Shown piece by piece: positions 22,795-38,430 of a DNA stretch of 64,000 nucleotides. Numbering within the stretch: position 1 is the stretch's first letter; the number at the start of each line of letters is the position of its first letter. The notes below the pieces were generated by a model. The model did no database searches and had not been told where the DNA came from. It saw only the letters and a program-made list of their open reading frames with translations. Where the stretch lies: NCBI RefSeq assembly GCF_035594125.1, contig NC_087192.1, positions 9,941,001-10,005,000 on the forward strand. The letters run 5' to 3'. The position numbers and the translations under genes are program-made. This DNA is from Scylla paramamosain. Its lineage: Eukaryota; Arthropoda; Malacostraca; Decapoda; Portunidae.

Positions 22795-23301
22795 TTTTAA
22801 GGAATTAATTTTATTTAGTTATTTTTTATCTTCAAGTACCAACTTTGATTCCTACATTGCAGGACCTGAATTGCTGGTGCGCTGAGTCCCGCTCGTGCTG
22901 GAGAATGGACAGGTGTAGAGGTGTGTTGTGGTGGTGGTGGGCCACCATTAAAAAATGTGATAGTTTAGCACTGTGGCGCTCTTTATCTGCACACTGCGGC
23001 ATGCAACGCTCCTGCTACAGTGAATGATAAGCTGTTTTGTTGTGTTAATGTAACAGACAGCCTGGCAGATAGTGAGTACTGTGGTAACTACTTGTACTGT
23101 TATTGTGGTTTTTCATCTCTTCACAATGTAATACTGTGACTCATGAAGTGTTGTATTTATTGCCAGGCTGTCATTATACTTACTGCATGGAAATATTTTC
23201 ATCTTCATTCATGTTATTGCTGAGTGGCCAAATGTTTGCAAGGAAATACAGTATGCCAGTCACAACACAACACAGGGGAGGGTTCCCACAAGCTGCTCAA
23301 G
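22795..23301. other. Duplicated flank with 290-bp copy-specific segment
   Basis: 22,800-22,950 and 23,255-23,301 match 5,140-5,290 and 5,310-5,355. The segment between (about 22,950-23,254) is absent from copy A. No coding content recognised. Confidence 0.55.
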
Positions 23302-23402
23302 ACCCAAGGATCGCTGACCGCTTTAGAGCTCCTTGACCTTATCTACTATTTATTATTTGTTCTCCATGACTGTTACTCCCACAGCACTCCACAGTACCAC
23401 AG
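23302..23402 (+). repeat. Exon-like segment, third copy (empty-site reference)
   Basis: Joined on the left to GCTGCTCAAGA without interruption. This is the pre-insertion state of the site occupied by the 4.6 kb LINE in copy A. Confidence 0.55.
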
Positions 23403-23729
23403 CTGATCTAATTATCCTTGTGAGAATGAACACTCACATTAAAATGGACAGCAGTAACTCTTACTGAACTTTCGGCGCGGCATATCCACAGACAGGGAAG
23501 TGCTGTATTCAAATATATCTTCTTTACTCCTAGCCATGTAGGGCTCAGCGGAGAAAGTGGCGGTCTTGGCAACTCTAAGTGTGGGACGCCATGATTGAAA
23601 CCTGAGACTAAACACATTAATACATAATGTATTAATAAAATAATTATAATACACAGCAGTTCTTCTTTAATACATATTGCGGTGTGAACACAATATGGGG
23701 AAATAGGCTAACTTTGCAAAAATTATGTT
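23403..23729. other. Duplicated intergenic segment (copy B)
   Basis: Nearly identical to 10,025-10,350. No gene recognised. Confidence 0.4.
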
Positions 23730-23810
23730 GGGCCCTCGTGGCTCAGTGGTAGAGTGATGAACTTTAAGATTGGTGTGAGGGAAGCATGGGTTCGAACCCC
23801 ACTCGGAACT
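23730..23810 (+). repeat. tRNA-like element, copy B
   Basis: Same sequence as 10,352-10,432, with A-box-like TGGCTCAGTGGTAGAGTG and B-box GGTTCGAACCCC. It does not fold as a full cloverleaf. Confidence 0.55.
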
Positions 23811-26800
23811 TACAAAAAACTTCAAAGAGCATCCACTGCATCATCATGTGTGCTTAAAAACACACAACACGGTGATGGAGCTGCCCAGGGGAGTAGGGGA
23901 GGTGAGTGCGCAGCACCTCCCCAACCTCCCCAACCTTCCCCACCTTTGTCCCACCCCTTGTCCCACCATAAAAAGTAGATTCACTGACCACCAATTTGAT
24001 TCCTTCAGCAACATGAGGATACACCAGACTTCCTTGATTATTTACCCATACCATACTTATCATGATTATCCCATACCTTGTCTCACCTGCAGCAGGAACA
24101 TCAGGAGCAGCAGGAATATTAGTAGCAGCAGGAGCAGCAGGTGAGTGCACAACACCTCCTTACCCTTCCCATACTTATCCCATCCTTTGTCTCAACAACA
24201 CAGCAGAAACATCAGGAGCAGCAAGTGAGTAGTGAACAGCATTTACTTACCCGCCCCATACTGATCCCACCCCTTGTCTCACCCACAACAGGAACAAAAG
24301 GAACATCAGGACTAGCAGGAGCAGCAGGAACAACATCAGGACTAGCAGGAGCAGCAGGAACATCATTAGCAGCAGGAAAACCAGGAGCAGCAGGAACATC
24401 AGGAGAAACAGGAACATCCACAGGTGAGTGCACAACACCTCCCTACCCTTCCCAGACTTATCCCATCCCTTGTTTCATCCACAGCCAGAACATCAGAAGC
24501 AGCAGGAGCAGCAGATACAAAAGGAGCATCAGGAGCAGCAGGTGAGTGCACAACTCCTCCCTACCCTTCCCATCCCTTGTCTCACCCACAGCAGGTACAG
24601 CAGGAACATCAGGAGCACCAGGAACAGCAGGACCAGCGGATACAGCAAGAAAATTAGGAGCAGTAAGAACGTCAGGTGCAGCAGGAAAATCAAGACCAAT
24701 CAATAGGAGCAGCAGGTGAGTGCATAAAACATTTCTCTTCCATTGCTTATCATATCCATAGTCTCACCCACAGCAGGAAAAGCAGAAACATCAGGAACAG
24801 CTGGAGCAGCAGGAACATCAGGAGTAACAGGAACATCAGGAGTAACAGGAACATAAGAAGCAGCAGGAGCAGCAGGTGAGTGCACAACACCTTCCCCTAC
24901 CCTTACTTATCCCATCCCTTGTTTCACCTACAGCAGGAGCAGCAGATACAACAGGAACGTCAGAAGAAACGGGAATTTCAGCAGCAGCGGGAACAGCAGG
25001 TGAATGCACAATACCTCTATACCTTCCCCATACTTAACCCATCCCTTCTCTCACTCACAGGAACAGCAGGGGCATCAGGAACACAGGGAACAGCAGGTAA
25101 AGCAACAACATCAGAAGCAGCAGGAACATCAGGAGCAGCAGGTGAGTGCGCAACACCTCCCCACACATCCCATACTTATCCCATCCCTTGTCTCACCCAC
25201 TGCAGGTACAGCAGGAACATAAGGAGAAGCAGGAACAGCAGGAGCATTAGATACAGCACCAACAACAGAAGCAGCAAGAACTTCAGGTGCAGCAGGAACA
25301 TCAGGACCACTAGGAGCAGCAGGTGAGTGCACAACACCTCCCTACCCTTCCCATACTTATCACATCCACTTTCTCACCCACAGCAAGAACAGAAGGGCAG
25401 CAGATACAGCAGGAAAGTAAGGAGCAGTATGAGCAGCAGGAACATCAGGAAGATCAGCAGCAGCAGTAACATCAGGAGCAGCAGGAACATCAGGAGCAGC
25501 AGGAACATCAGGAGCAGCAGGAACATCAGGAGCAGCAGTAACATCAGGAGCAGCAGGAACATCAGGAGCAGCAGGAAGATCAGGAGCAGCAGGAACATCA
25601 GGAGCAGCAGTAACATCAGGAGCAACAGGAATATCAGGAGCAGCAGGAACATCAGGAGCAACATGAGCAGCAGGTGAGTGCAAAACACCTCCTTACCTTT
25701 CCCATACTTATCCCATCATTTGTCTCACCCACAGCAGGTACAGCAGGAACAGCAGGAGCAGCAGATAAAACAAGAACATTAGGAACTGCAGGAGTAGCAG
25801 GTGAGTGCTCAACACCTCCTTACCCTTACCATACTCATCCCATCCTTTGTCTCACCAACAAAGCAGGTACACAGGAACATCAGGAGCACCAGGGAAAGCA
25901 GGAGAAATAGATACAGAGGGAGCATCAGGAGCAGCAGTGAAAGCAGGAGCAGCAGATACAGCAGGAACATCACGAGGAGCAGGAACAGCAGAAGCAACAG
26001 ATACATCAAGAACATCAGGAGCAGCAGGAGTAGGTGAGTACACAGTACCTTAACCTTCCAATACTTATCCCATCCCTTGTCTTACCCACAATAGGAAAAG
26101 CAGGAACATCACGAGCAGCAGGAACATCAGGAGAAACAGGAACATCAGGATCAGCAGGAGCAGCAGGTGAGTGCACAACAACTCCGTAACCTTTCCATAC
26201 TTATCCAATCCCTTATCTCCCTCAGCAGATACAGTAGGGGCAGCAGCAACATAAGGAGCAGCACGAACATCAGGAACAGCAGGAGCAGTAGGAATATAAG
26301 TAGCAACAAGAACAGCAGGAGCAGCAGGTGAGTGCACAGCACCTCCCTACCATTCCTATGCTTATCCCATCCCTTGTCTCTCCCACAGCAGGTACATCAG
26401 GAGCAGCAGGAACATCACGAGCAGCAGGAACAGCAGGTTCAGCAGTTAACACAGGAGAAGCAGGTGAGCACACAACACTTCCCTACCATTCCCATAATCA
26501 TCCCATTCCTTGTCTCACCCACAACAGGAGGAGGAGCAGCAGGAGCAGCAGTTTCAGGAGCATCAGGTGAGTGTGCCCTACCCTCTCCATACTTATCCCA
26601 TCCCTTGTCTCACCCACTGAACGTACAGCAGCAGGTGAGGGCGTCACATAACCCTGCCTTCCCTACTTCCAATCCCATCTCTTGTCGCAACAAGAGCATC
26701 GTAAATAGGAACAGTAGGAACAGCAGGAAGAGCAAGAGTACTAGGTGAGAGCTAAACACCTCCCTGCCTTCCCCACCACTATTCCATCCCTTGTCCCAGC

Positions 26801-27105
26801 AGGAGCATCACAACCAAGAGCAGCAGGTACAGCAGCAGCAGTAGGATCATCAAGAGCAGCAGGTACTGCAGGAGCACACATCAGGAGTAGCAGAAACAGC
26901 AGGTACGAAAGGAGGTACAGCAGCAGCAGCAGCACCCCCACAAACAGCAGCAGCAGATAAAGCAGATGTAGCAGCACCAGCAGCAGATGCAATAGCAGAC
27001 GCAAGAGCAGCAGCAGCAGCATCAGATGCTTTTCTCCTCTTTCTCCTCCTCCTCCTCCTGGTTCTTCTCTTCCTTCTCCGTCTCGCCGCTCGCCTGAGTA
27101 CTTAA
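23811..27105 (+). repeat. Array B: tandem collagen-like mini-exons with short introns
   Basis: Second copy of the array, about eighteen units. Phased examples: 24,096-24,140 (45 nt; counterpart in A is 54), 24,292-24,423 (132; A 102), 25,061-25,141 (81, nine Gly-X-Y triplets, intact where A has a 5-bp deletion), 25,738-25,800 (63; A 54). The block at about 25,430-25,673 is an expanded run of the 18-bp GTSGAA-coding motif. Array A has two separate units of this type and array B only one. Lesions include TAA near 25,218 (open in A), TAA near 24,852 (shared with A) and the shared GGAAAGTAAGG stop near 25,415. The arrays have therefore partly decayed independently. Confidence 0.6.
26878..27105 (+). 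CDS. Candidate 3' terminal coding exon: Ala-rich with Leu-rich tail (copy B)
   Basis: 75 codons to TAA at 27,103-27,105, the same length as 13,849-14,076. The Ala/Pro-rich stretch differs at several residues (for example one more Ala and one fewer Pro, and AAADKAD for AAADTAD) without length change. The Leu/Phe-rich segment and RLAARLS ending are kept. Same caution as for copy A: the link to the Gly-X-Y frame needs a splice junction, and the Leu run is microsatellite-encoded. Confidence 0.3.
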   Translation, partial: TSGVAETAGTKGGTAAAAAPPQTAAADKADVAAPAADAIADARAAAAASDAFLLFLLLLLLVLLFLLRLAARLST

Positions 27106-29728
<2,623 letters not shown>

Positions 29729-29864
29729 GTAAGAGCCTTCTTCGTTCTCTACAGAGAGACTGCAGCTGGTCTTCTGCAGGACTTATTGATGTTTTGGTAA
29801 GAGCCTTCTTCGTTCTCTACAGAGAGACTGCAGCTGGTCTTCTGCAGGACTTACTGATGTTTTG
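29729..29864 (+). repeat. 68-bp direct tandem duplication
   Basis: Two copies, 29,729-29,796 and 29,797-29,864, starting GTAAGAGCCTTCTTCG and differing by one visible base (TTATTG versus TTACTG). Confidence 0.95.
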
Positions 29865-30915
29865 TATTCTTTTGAAATAATTTTTATTCCACCAGCATGA
29901 TATTATTATTATTATTATTATTTATTCATTTATTTTTTTAGATTTCATTCTCTTCTTTGAATAAGTATAACTTGTTTACAGTCACCACACCTTTGTTTTA
30001 CCTGTTTTAGGGTAGCTATTTGTTATTAGACGATAAATTATAAGTGCGAGGGTCTCATGGTGTGGTTATGTCGGCGACTTCAAACATATATTTACGGCTG
30101 TAGAAGCAAGGTCACGGTGAAATCCACCATGTGATACTTTTCGCCATGCAAGACATGTTCATGGCAGCGTTGCACTGACTGCTACTATTGGCCGGATCGA
30201 CGGGATGCTGTCCGTGTTGGTAAGCTATGCAGCACATGACGTGATACTGACGAGTGAAGCAGCAATACCTTCATCATAATGGATGTCAGCCTGAGTTCAC
30301 TTTCGAATCCTTGCCGTACGTTTGATGAGTGAGACCGCTTTCTTAAGTCCGTCGGTGGCAGTCGACTGAAGATTCCTGAGTACAAATAACTCGTGAAACC
30401 TCTCAGCGCTAGGTGAACGCGCGGTGCTACAGTAAGTCTGAGTCAGTCCAGTGCTACGCTCAGTCGATTTAACTTGTCTATACATGTCTTTACACTACAC
30501 GACATTTTTCCTGTGTCCATGAACGGCCACTCTTTGATCATACATTTGAATCTTGTTGGTTCTGGATGTAAAAACTCCACCAGGCTCGACGACTTCGCCC
30601 GCTTGGATGTATGGATGCATCCTCTGCGTAAGGCACGCTTTTCATCATATGACATCCTCCACAAAGTTTTTAAAGGTATTAACGTAATAGTTTCCCATCT
30701 GATCCTTATCTAACATCGTCATAGAATATTTTCTGATACAGCTTGATAAATCAGTCCTCACAATACCGACAGCAACGTTTAATAAAATAATTTAATATCG
30801 ATCATTAACTGGCGAAACGAACTCAGCTAGCGGTGACGTTCGCTTGAACCCCAATATAAAATTTTCGGTATTAAAATGTATTAGCGGCCGCCTATGGTCA
30901 AGCACTAAAAACTCC
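29865..30915. other. Unassigned sequence
   Basis: Holds a short (ATT)n run near 29,903 and then non-repetitive sequence with balanced composition (30,050-30,780). Minus-strand open stretches at 30,297-30,485 and 30,443-30,664 look protein-like but match nothing I recognise. Confidence 0.4.
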
Positions 30916-31400
<485 letters not shown>

Positions 31401-31842
31401 TCTAGTAGCAGCAGCAGTTCTACATCTACCACTACTACTGGTGGAACTACTGCTACTACTAACGCCACAACCACATGCAGAGTGCAAGTCTTAATGTCAG
31501 GAGATGCCAAGACTCTACGGGGAAGGAGCGCAGGTTTTCAGTAAGGAGGAGCAAGCGTGCGAACTCGTGGCGAAGCAGTTGAGGACGGATGACGAAAAGC
31601 TGCAGTGAAGAAATAAAATAATCAATAAATATACAAATGAATAAATGAACGAATAAATAAAAGGAAAAAGAAAAAAATATCGAGAATAATAACGTGATAC
31701 ATACGCACACACGCTTCGGAAACTAAACACCGAGGACGTGGTGGCTTCAGGGACTAAAATTAATTACCAGTCACGAATGATATGCAGTGTTAGTGTATGC
31801 CGCCAGATTGTTTCATCATAAGGGACTCTTGCTCCCTCCTCC
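31401..31842. other. Unassigned sequence
   Basis: An (ACT)-rich start, then non-repetitive sequence without recognised content. Confidence 0.4.
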
Positions 31843-32048
<206 letters not shown>

Positions 32049-32203
32049 ATGAATACAATTAATAATCTATATACACAATGCAAAACAGACCACCCCTTAT
32101 ATAAAAACTATGAAAAAAAATCAATAATAATTAATAAAAAACATCGCAAGTCCTTTTATTAACAGAAATGAGGAAGAAAGGTGGCTCAGAAAATTATCAG
32201 CAA

Positions 32204-32470
32204 GAAAAGTTTACGTTAGGAGGAGGAATAAGGAAAACAAAAAAGCTACTTTGCTTTCTTAAGGAATACTGCAATTATCCCGATTATCGCTGCTCAGTAA
32301 GGAAAGTTTACATGCGTTACAAGAAGGAAGAGGGAAAACAAAATTATTCATGTTGTTTGGAAGGAATACTTCAATTATATACGTAGATAACCGCCACTCA
32401 GGGAAGGAAAGTTTATGGTAAAAGGAAGAAGGGAAAACGAGATTAGCTATGTTGTCTCGAGGGTATTGCA
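32204..32470 (+). repeat. Diverged tandem repeat, three units of about 100 bp
   Basis: Units start near 32,204, 32,300 and 32,402, each with AAAGTTTA early, GGGAAAAC/GGAAAACAAA in the middle, and AATACTGCAATTAT-like sequence followed by a GATAACCGCCACTCAG-like end. They are substantially diverged from each other. Confidence 0.6.
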
Positions 32471-32535
32471 TGACTCTTGCGTGAAAATGTTGCCATCATG
32501 CATGAACGCTGAGGACATATTCTGATACGCTCACC

Positions 32536-32680
32536 ACGACTATTTTCAAAGGCCACAGAGATGATTAATCAAGTTCTCAAGAGTGTCTGTTCGATTAATA
32601 ATGTAGAAATTTTGTTAATCTGTCACTGGAACTATAAAAGGACCCTTAAAAAGTGTGAAAATGTTAACTAGAGCTTTTCA
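32536..32680 (+). repeat. Dispersed repeat family X, copy 1
   Basis: CACCACGACTATTTTCAAAGG ... CACAGAGATGATTA ... CAAGAGTGT ... TTAATCTGTCACT ... AACTATAAAA matches 48,471-48,580 and, more weakly, 58,633-58,750. No coding content or terminal structure was found. Confidence 0.55.
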
Positions 32681-33579
32681 GTTTAGTATAGATGCAGCGT
32701 ACAAGTGTTTCAGAATAAGCTCTAAGGTATAGCGAAACTACAGGTAAAGAAACAACCTGTTTGTGCAGTTAACAAAATCACTCAAAATGAATGACATATT
32801 TGTATTCACCCTTATCTGAAAGAAATCACCTGGCCCATACACAGTAAGATCCCCACCCAAGGCGATAAGAAACACTCTTTGGATCTGAATACATAAGAAC
32901 AAAATTACAGCAGATATAAAAAAAAAATAAATAAATTAAATTAAACGTTTTTTACCCAATTTTCTCTCATTACGTTATCCACTGGCTTTCATTAATACAT
33001 TCATACATAGTACAAAAAAATCACTATAATTTAGAAGAGAAGGAAAGGACAATAGGAAAGCGTGTGGTGGTGGTGGTGGTGGTGGTGGCGGTGGTGGTGG
33101 TGGTGAGCAAAACTTGATGAGGCGTTAAAAAAAAATATCCATCTCTTATCAGTACCACTGACAAACTGAACACAGAAGGCAGCATCCAAGACGGGAAGGA
33201 GACTACAGGAACGCTTCTCCTTCCACCACCACCACCACCACCAACACCACCATCAACACCACCAACACCAACACTTTCTATTTTCTCTAACGGAGCATCG
33301 TTATTTTTTCCTTTACATCTTTTCCCTTTCCAACAAATAAAAAAACGTCATCAGGAATGCAACCAAGCAAGTTCCCTGTGTTCCTACCATTATCACTCAG
33401 TCTCTTGTTCGTTTCCATCAAGATTGGCCACAACATTCCCAGTCTTGCAACGTCTGTTTCAGTATCCATTGGTAATTGTTCATCTTTTATCACTCACTTT
33501 CTTTGCATAAGATTCACTGAGCTCTCGGTTTAGTTTGTGTAGCAAAGAATATAACAAAGCTGGAATAAGCAAAATCCTC
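32681..33579. other. Unassigned sequence with facing GGT and CCA runs
   Basis: (GGT)n at about 33,065-33,104 and (CCA)n-rich sequence at about 33,221-33,272 are complementary and could pair. No gene recognised. Confidence 0.5.
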
Positions 33580-33776
33580 AGTGTCTAGTGGTAGACAAAT
33601 GGAATATACTCAATAATGTGTTGAATCTTTAGGGAGCTTCAAATAAAGATTGAATAAATACATGGATGGTGATGATAAGTGGAGATAAGTAGGTATGCTT
33701 CATAAAGGGAATGCCACGTGCAGGCCAGGTGGTTTCTTGCAGGTTCCCGTATTTTCTTATGTTACTATGTTCTAAA
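33580..33776 (+). mobile_element. CR1-like 3' end fragment
   Basis: Matches the end of the CR1 coding region and 3' UTR (GAATGCCACGTGCAGGCC, TTTCTTGCAGGTTCCCGTAT) and ends TTTTCTTATGTTACTATGTT, a decayed version of the TTCTTATG tail. Confidence 0.7.
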
Positions 33777-34450
<674 letters not shown>

Positions 34451-34451
<1 letters not shown>

Positions 34452-36766
34452 CTGGTTTGCGATTCTATAACTAACAATTCTACTTAATGGAAAACTACTT
34501 TTTCGTGGTGATGAGGGTTGAGTATTCCAGTTATAAGAGTCAAATGAAGCAGGTGCAATCATACAACGCACGTCCATCGAGATGAATCAGAGCAAATGTG
34601 TTCCCACGTCAAGACACCTCAAACCAGCCAGAATGGTGTGGTACTGGCCTAACCCATCCCCATTAGGTCCCCACAGCTCCCCACAAGTCCCCACAGCTCC
34701 TCCACGGACCCCCACAGGAGCCTCACAGCCGACGCAGATGAGTGAGGCCAGGAGGGTGTTTTGGCATGCGGTGGAATGAGTGAGATTGATGATGGTGCTA
34801 CAACTAACAATACGCTGCTACCGGCCAGAGTAGAATTGTTCTAAGGACCCCACTGCGAGAGTCGGGAAGCAGCTCCCATGTAGCTCCCTTAATATTTGTA
34901 CAGCGGTAGCCGCCCTGATTTGCCACCCAGAGCACTGTGAAATGTCGTCTGCATGGGCACTTAGAAGAAGAAGAAAAAAAGATAATATATTGCTATTTTT
35001 CTTTGCAATTTATAGACTTAAAACTATTTAGGAGGCTGTGGTACAAAACCACGAGTTAATAATGGGGAAAAAGTTTAGCTGGGAAAGCGGTAACATGCGT
35101 GCACGCGATGATAACGTCAGGGCATGACGATGAGTATTTTTCAAACCATTGCGTGACGTGGCACCAACTTGTGAGAAGGAGAGCTCCACTCACCACACCA
35201 CCACTACACCATCCCGTCACAAAGGCTCCCTGTGACTGATTGATTCCAGCGACCGTGATGGTGATGCACACATGAGTAATGACCTAGGATGCGTACCTAC
35301 TACGTCCACAGCCTGTAATTTAAATATGACTCACAAAAGCGTACGCCGGTTAGGCTGTGGAAATGAAACTCGTACTCAACCTCACCAACAGAGCAGACTG
35401 ATTCCTTCTGGAACCACTCGCAATTACACCCACACGCTCAAAATAATGTCCGCATTGATTAAATTTTGACTTATGAGAAGTCTTGAAGACGAAATGTGTA
35501 TGTGCGTGTGTGCGTGTTGGTGGGTAGGTGAGTAAATGTGTGTGTGAGTGTGTGGGTGGGGGTGGGTGGGCAGATAGGTGAGTAGGTGGGTGGATGTGTG
35601 TAGTGAGCGTGAAGTGACGTGTTGATAGATGAAATTTCGATATAAAAAATACAATCACTCAAAAGAAATGAAAAAAAAAAATGTGAGAGGTTGTGGATGT
35701 TTCCTTGTGGTGCATTCTCCCTATCCCACAGTACCTCATGCACCCTCTGATGGTTCGCCGATAATACTCCGACTAAAATATGGTAATTATCTTCAATCAC
35801 GCTAAATACGAATTGCCATGGTGGTTTGCCTTAAATTGCAGTGAAAACATTCGTCTCGACACGATTCGTGAGGGCAGCGAGGCGAGTCTCACGAGGCGTG
35901 TGACGTTATCAAGACGAGACGCCTCCTTTGAGACGCCTCGTCATGCGGTCAGCTGTGGAGCCTTTCCTGCTGCTACGAGGAGTTATATGACGGAAATGTG
36001 TTTGAATGAAATTATTTTTCACCTCTAAAGTGTTTCTTTATTGCCTCCTCGATCATCAACACGCCATACTCCTCTCAATGGCGAACTGTAATTCACTCCT
36101 CAATTACTTGGCGTGTATATAATTTTCCATGTATAAGTGTGTGTGTGTTTGTGTGTGGGAAGGGGGGCGGTGTCTGTGTGTGTCTTTATTTTTTGTTTAA
36201 TCCCACAAGTAACTTTACACAGACACCTTCTTCCTCCCACCACTCTCCACTTCCGGCACTCATTACCCACACTCCCAAACAAGTCCCTGGCCGATGAATT
36301 ACACATTTCCCACACGCCTCACACTCATCACAACCTCCTCTCAAAGCCGCCCCACACACCCCTGTCTCTTGCGTCTCTTTTAACACACACTGTTTTTCAT
36401 CACATATTCCCTAAATACCTCCATTCTTAGCCTCGTTTCTAGTCCATACACCTTTCTCTTCACTTCACATCACCAGTTATTTCCTATCTCTGTATCACTA
36501 TATCTCTTTCACACTTAATACACATTTTCCATACTCCCCTTCTCTCCCTTCCATTTACGCCATATAACTCTCCCTTTACTTTCCTACCAGACTTACATTT
36601 TATCCTTGTATTTCTGTCCCTCTTTCACACTTCATGTACTCTCATCCCTACATCTTCACACATCTCCCTGCACTCTTCTTCCTGCCTGACTGTTTCCCGT
36701 TCCTTGGTGACTAGTCATTTGCTGCATCATGGTCGTTGTTTAAGTCACCGGATGAAGATCAGAGCA
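34451..36766. other. Unassigned sequence
   Basis: No recognised gene. 34,665-34,730 has CCCCACAG repeats. 34,860-34,975 ends in (AAG)n and could be an old SINE tail. 35,500-35,600 is GTG-rich. 35,880-35,950 contains ACGAGGCGT facing AGACGCCTCGT, a small inverted repeat. Confidence 0.45.
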
Positions 36767-36821
36767 AGAGTAGTAGTAGTAGTTGTAGTAGTAGTAGTAG
36801 TTGTTGTAGTAGTAGTAGTAA

Positions 36822-36879
<58 letters not shown>

Positions 36880-37090
36880 TTATTGACCATAGTTTTACAA
36901 GATTAACCACAAAATATAAAATTCAGAAAGCGTAAGAACACAGCAGTCTACAGTAGTATCAATTGAAATATCAAAGAGTAACCGCAACAAAAGCTGCTCC
37001 TTAACTATGAAGTTCTGTGAACGCTTGACTTAGATTACTAAAATAAACAATAAGATTTATAGATCATCGTGGACTCACAGCGGTCAAGGG
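36767..37090 (-). repeat. (AGT)n microsatellite abutting a LINE-like 3' end
   Basis: (AGT)n 36,767-36,876 is followed at once by GGTTTATTGACCATAG. TTTATTGACCAC also begins the 3' end of the LINE at 5,370 and recurs at 46,998. In minus-strand sense this gives GGTCAATAAA just before the simple-sequence tail. It is probably a 3' remnant of a related retroposon whose tail is the microsatellite. The body beyond about 36,900 is not recognisable. Confidence 0.4.
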
Positions 37091-37892
37091 CCAGGAAAGA
37101 CAGCAAAAAAACATGGATGGAGGAGAGAAATTAAAGGAGGAAAAAAAATAAAAAAGGAGTAGAAAGAAGTAAAAGGATCGCACGTGAGAAAGGATACGAA
37201 AGAAGGAAACACGGAATGGAAATTGTCAAGAAGGATATGAGGAAGTGATGAGAAGGAAAACCGACAGAAGTATGGAAAGATTGTATAAAGAAAGGAGGTG
37301 AGAGAAGCGAAGTGCGACGTAAAACTTTACATCCAGGTACATGTTCGATAATCGATGGAAAAATAAAAGCAGAACAGGAAATAAAAAAAAAAGTGGAAAT
37401 CATGACTAGAATGTCATGAGAAACAAAGAGGAGGAAAGGAGGATATGAAGAAGATAAATAAAATAGTTGAAACAGCGACTTTAATACAATGAAAGAACGA
37501 AAAGACTGATAAAGAAATTTTAAAAAGTTATAGAAAGTATTAAATAAAAGAAAAGAAAAAGAACAAAGAGGAAAAACAATGAAAAGTAAAAACACTGATT
37601 GAAAAATGACAGAAAAATGAAAGGAAGAAACGCGGGGAATAATAACAGAAACAACAGAGACAAACGATGCCTGGCGAGGGATGAAGTGAAGGAGTGAATA
37701 AGAGTATGCGCGGGCAGCTAACAGGGACATTGGGATTTCACTCCATACTTCCTTGCGGGCGTCGGAGCGAGGCGGACGCGACGGGATGCAGCACAAAATA
37801 GTGGCTGCGGTCTGTACAGCAGAGGCGTGATGGTCCACGCGGTGATAGAGTTCCATAGCAGGTGGACACCTTAATGGTGGAGGCGACCGGGC

Positions 37893-37959
<67 letters not shown>

Positions 37960-38353
37960 CGTCTACCTACGAACATAAATCACCCACGCCCCTATCTGTA
38001 CAACCTACACGCAAGTACCTACGTGCACACTAACGGTACGCGCCGCTCAAATCAAGATCACGCGTACGTACGAGCACAACCGAGGAACGCAGCCCAGGAA
38101 CCGCACACTCACACAGGCATGTTAGTTAGTTAAGTAGATAGACGTGAACTGTTATACAGTCATCGTTTGGGGAATAAACATCTCATAACACTGATTTATA
38201 TACTAATTACACACACACAGGCATGCAAACACAGTAACAGCAGGAACAATGACTCAAAAGCACCTGAACTAAAGGGAAGGAGAGATTGACGGAGGGAGAG
38301 AAGAAAGGAAGATTTTAGAGGAAGGAAGGAGCAAGAGAGGGGTAGATATGGTA

Positions 38354-38430
<77 letters not shown>

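Noticed and set aside
34860..34975. SINE ending in (AAG)n
   Set aside because: No A or B box found and no second copy in the window. Mentioned only as a possibility in the regional entry.
37131..37976. 281-codon minus-strand frame rich in Phe, Ser and Leu
   Set aside because: It arises from a purine-rich plus strand and a CA tract. No motif, no start context, no family likeness.
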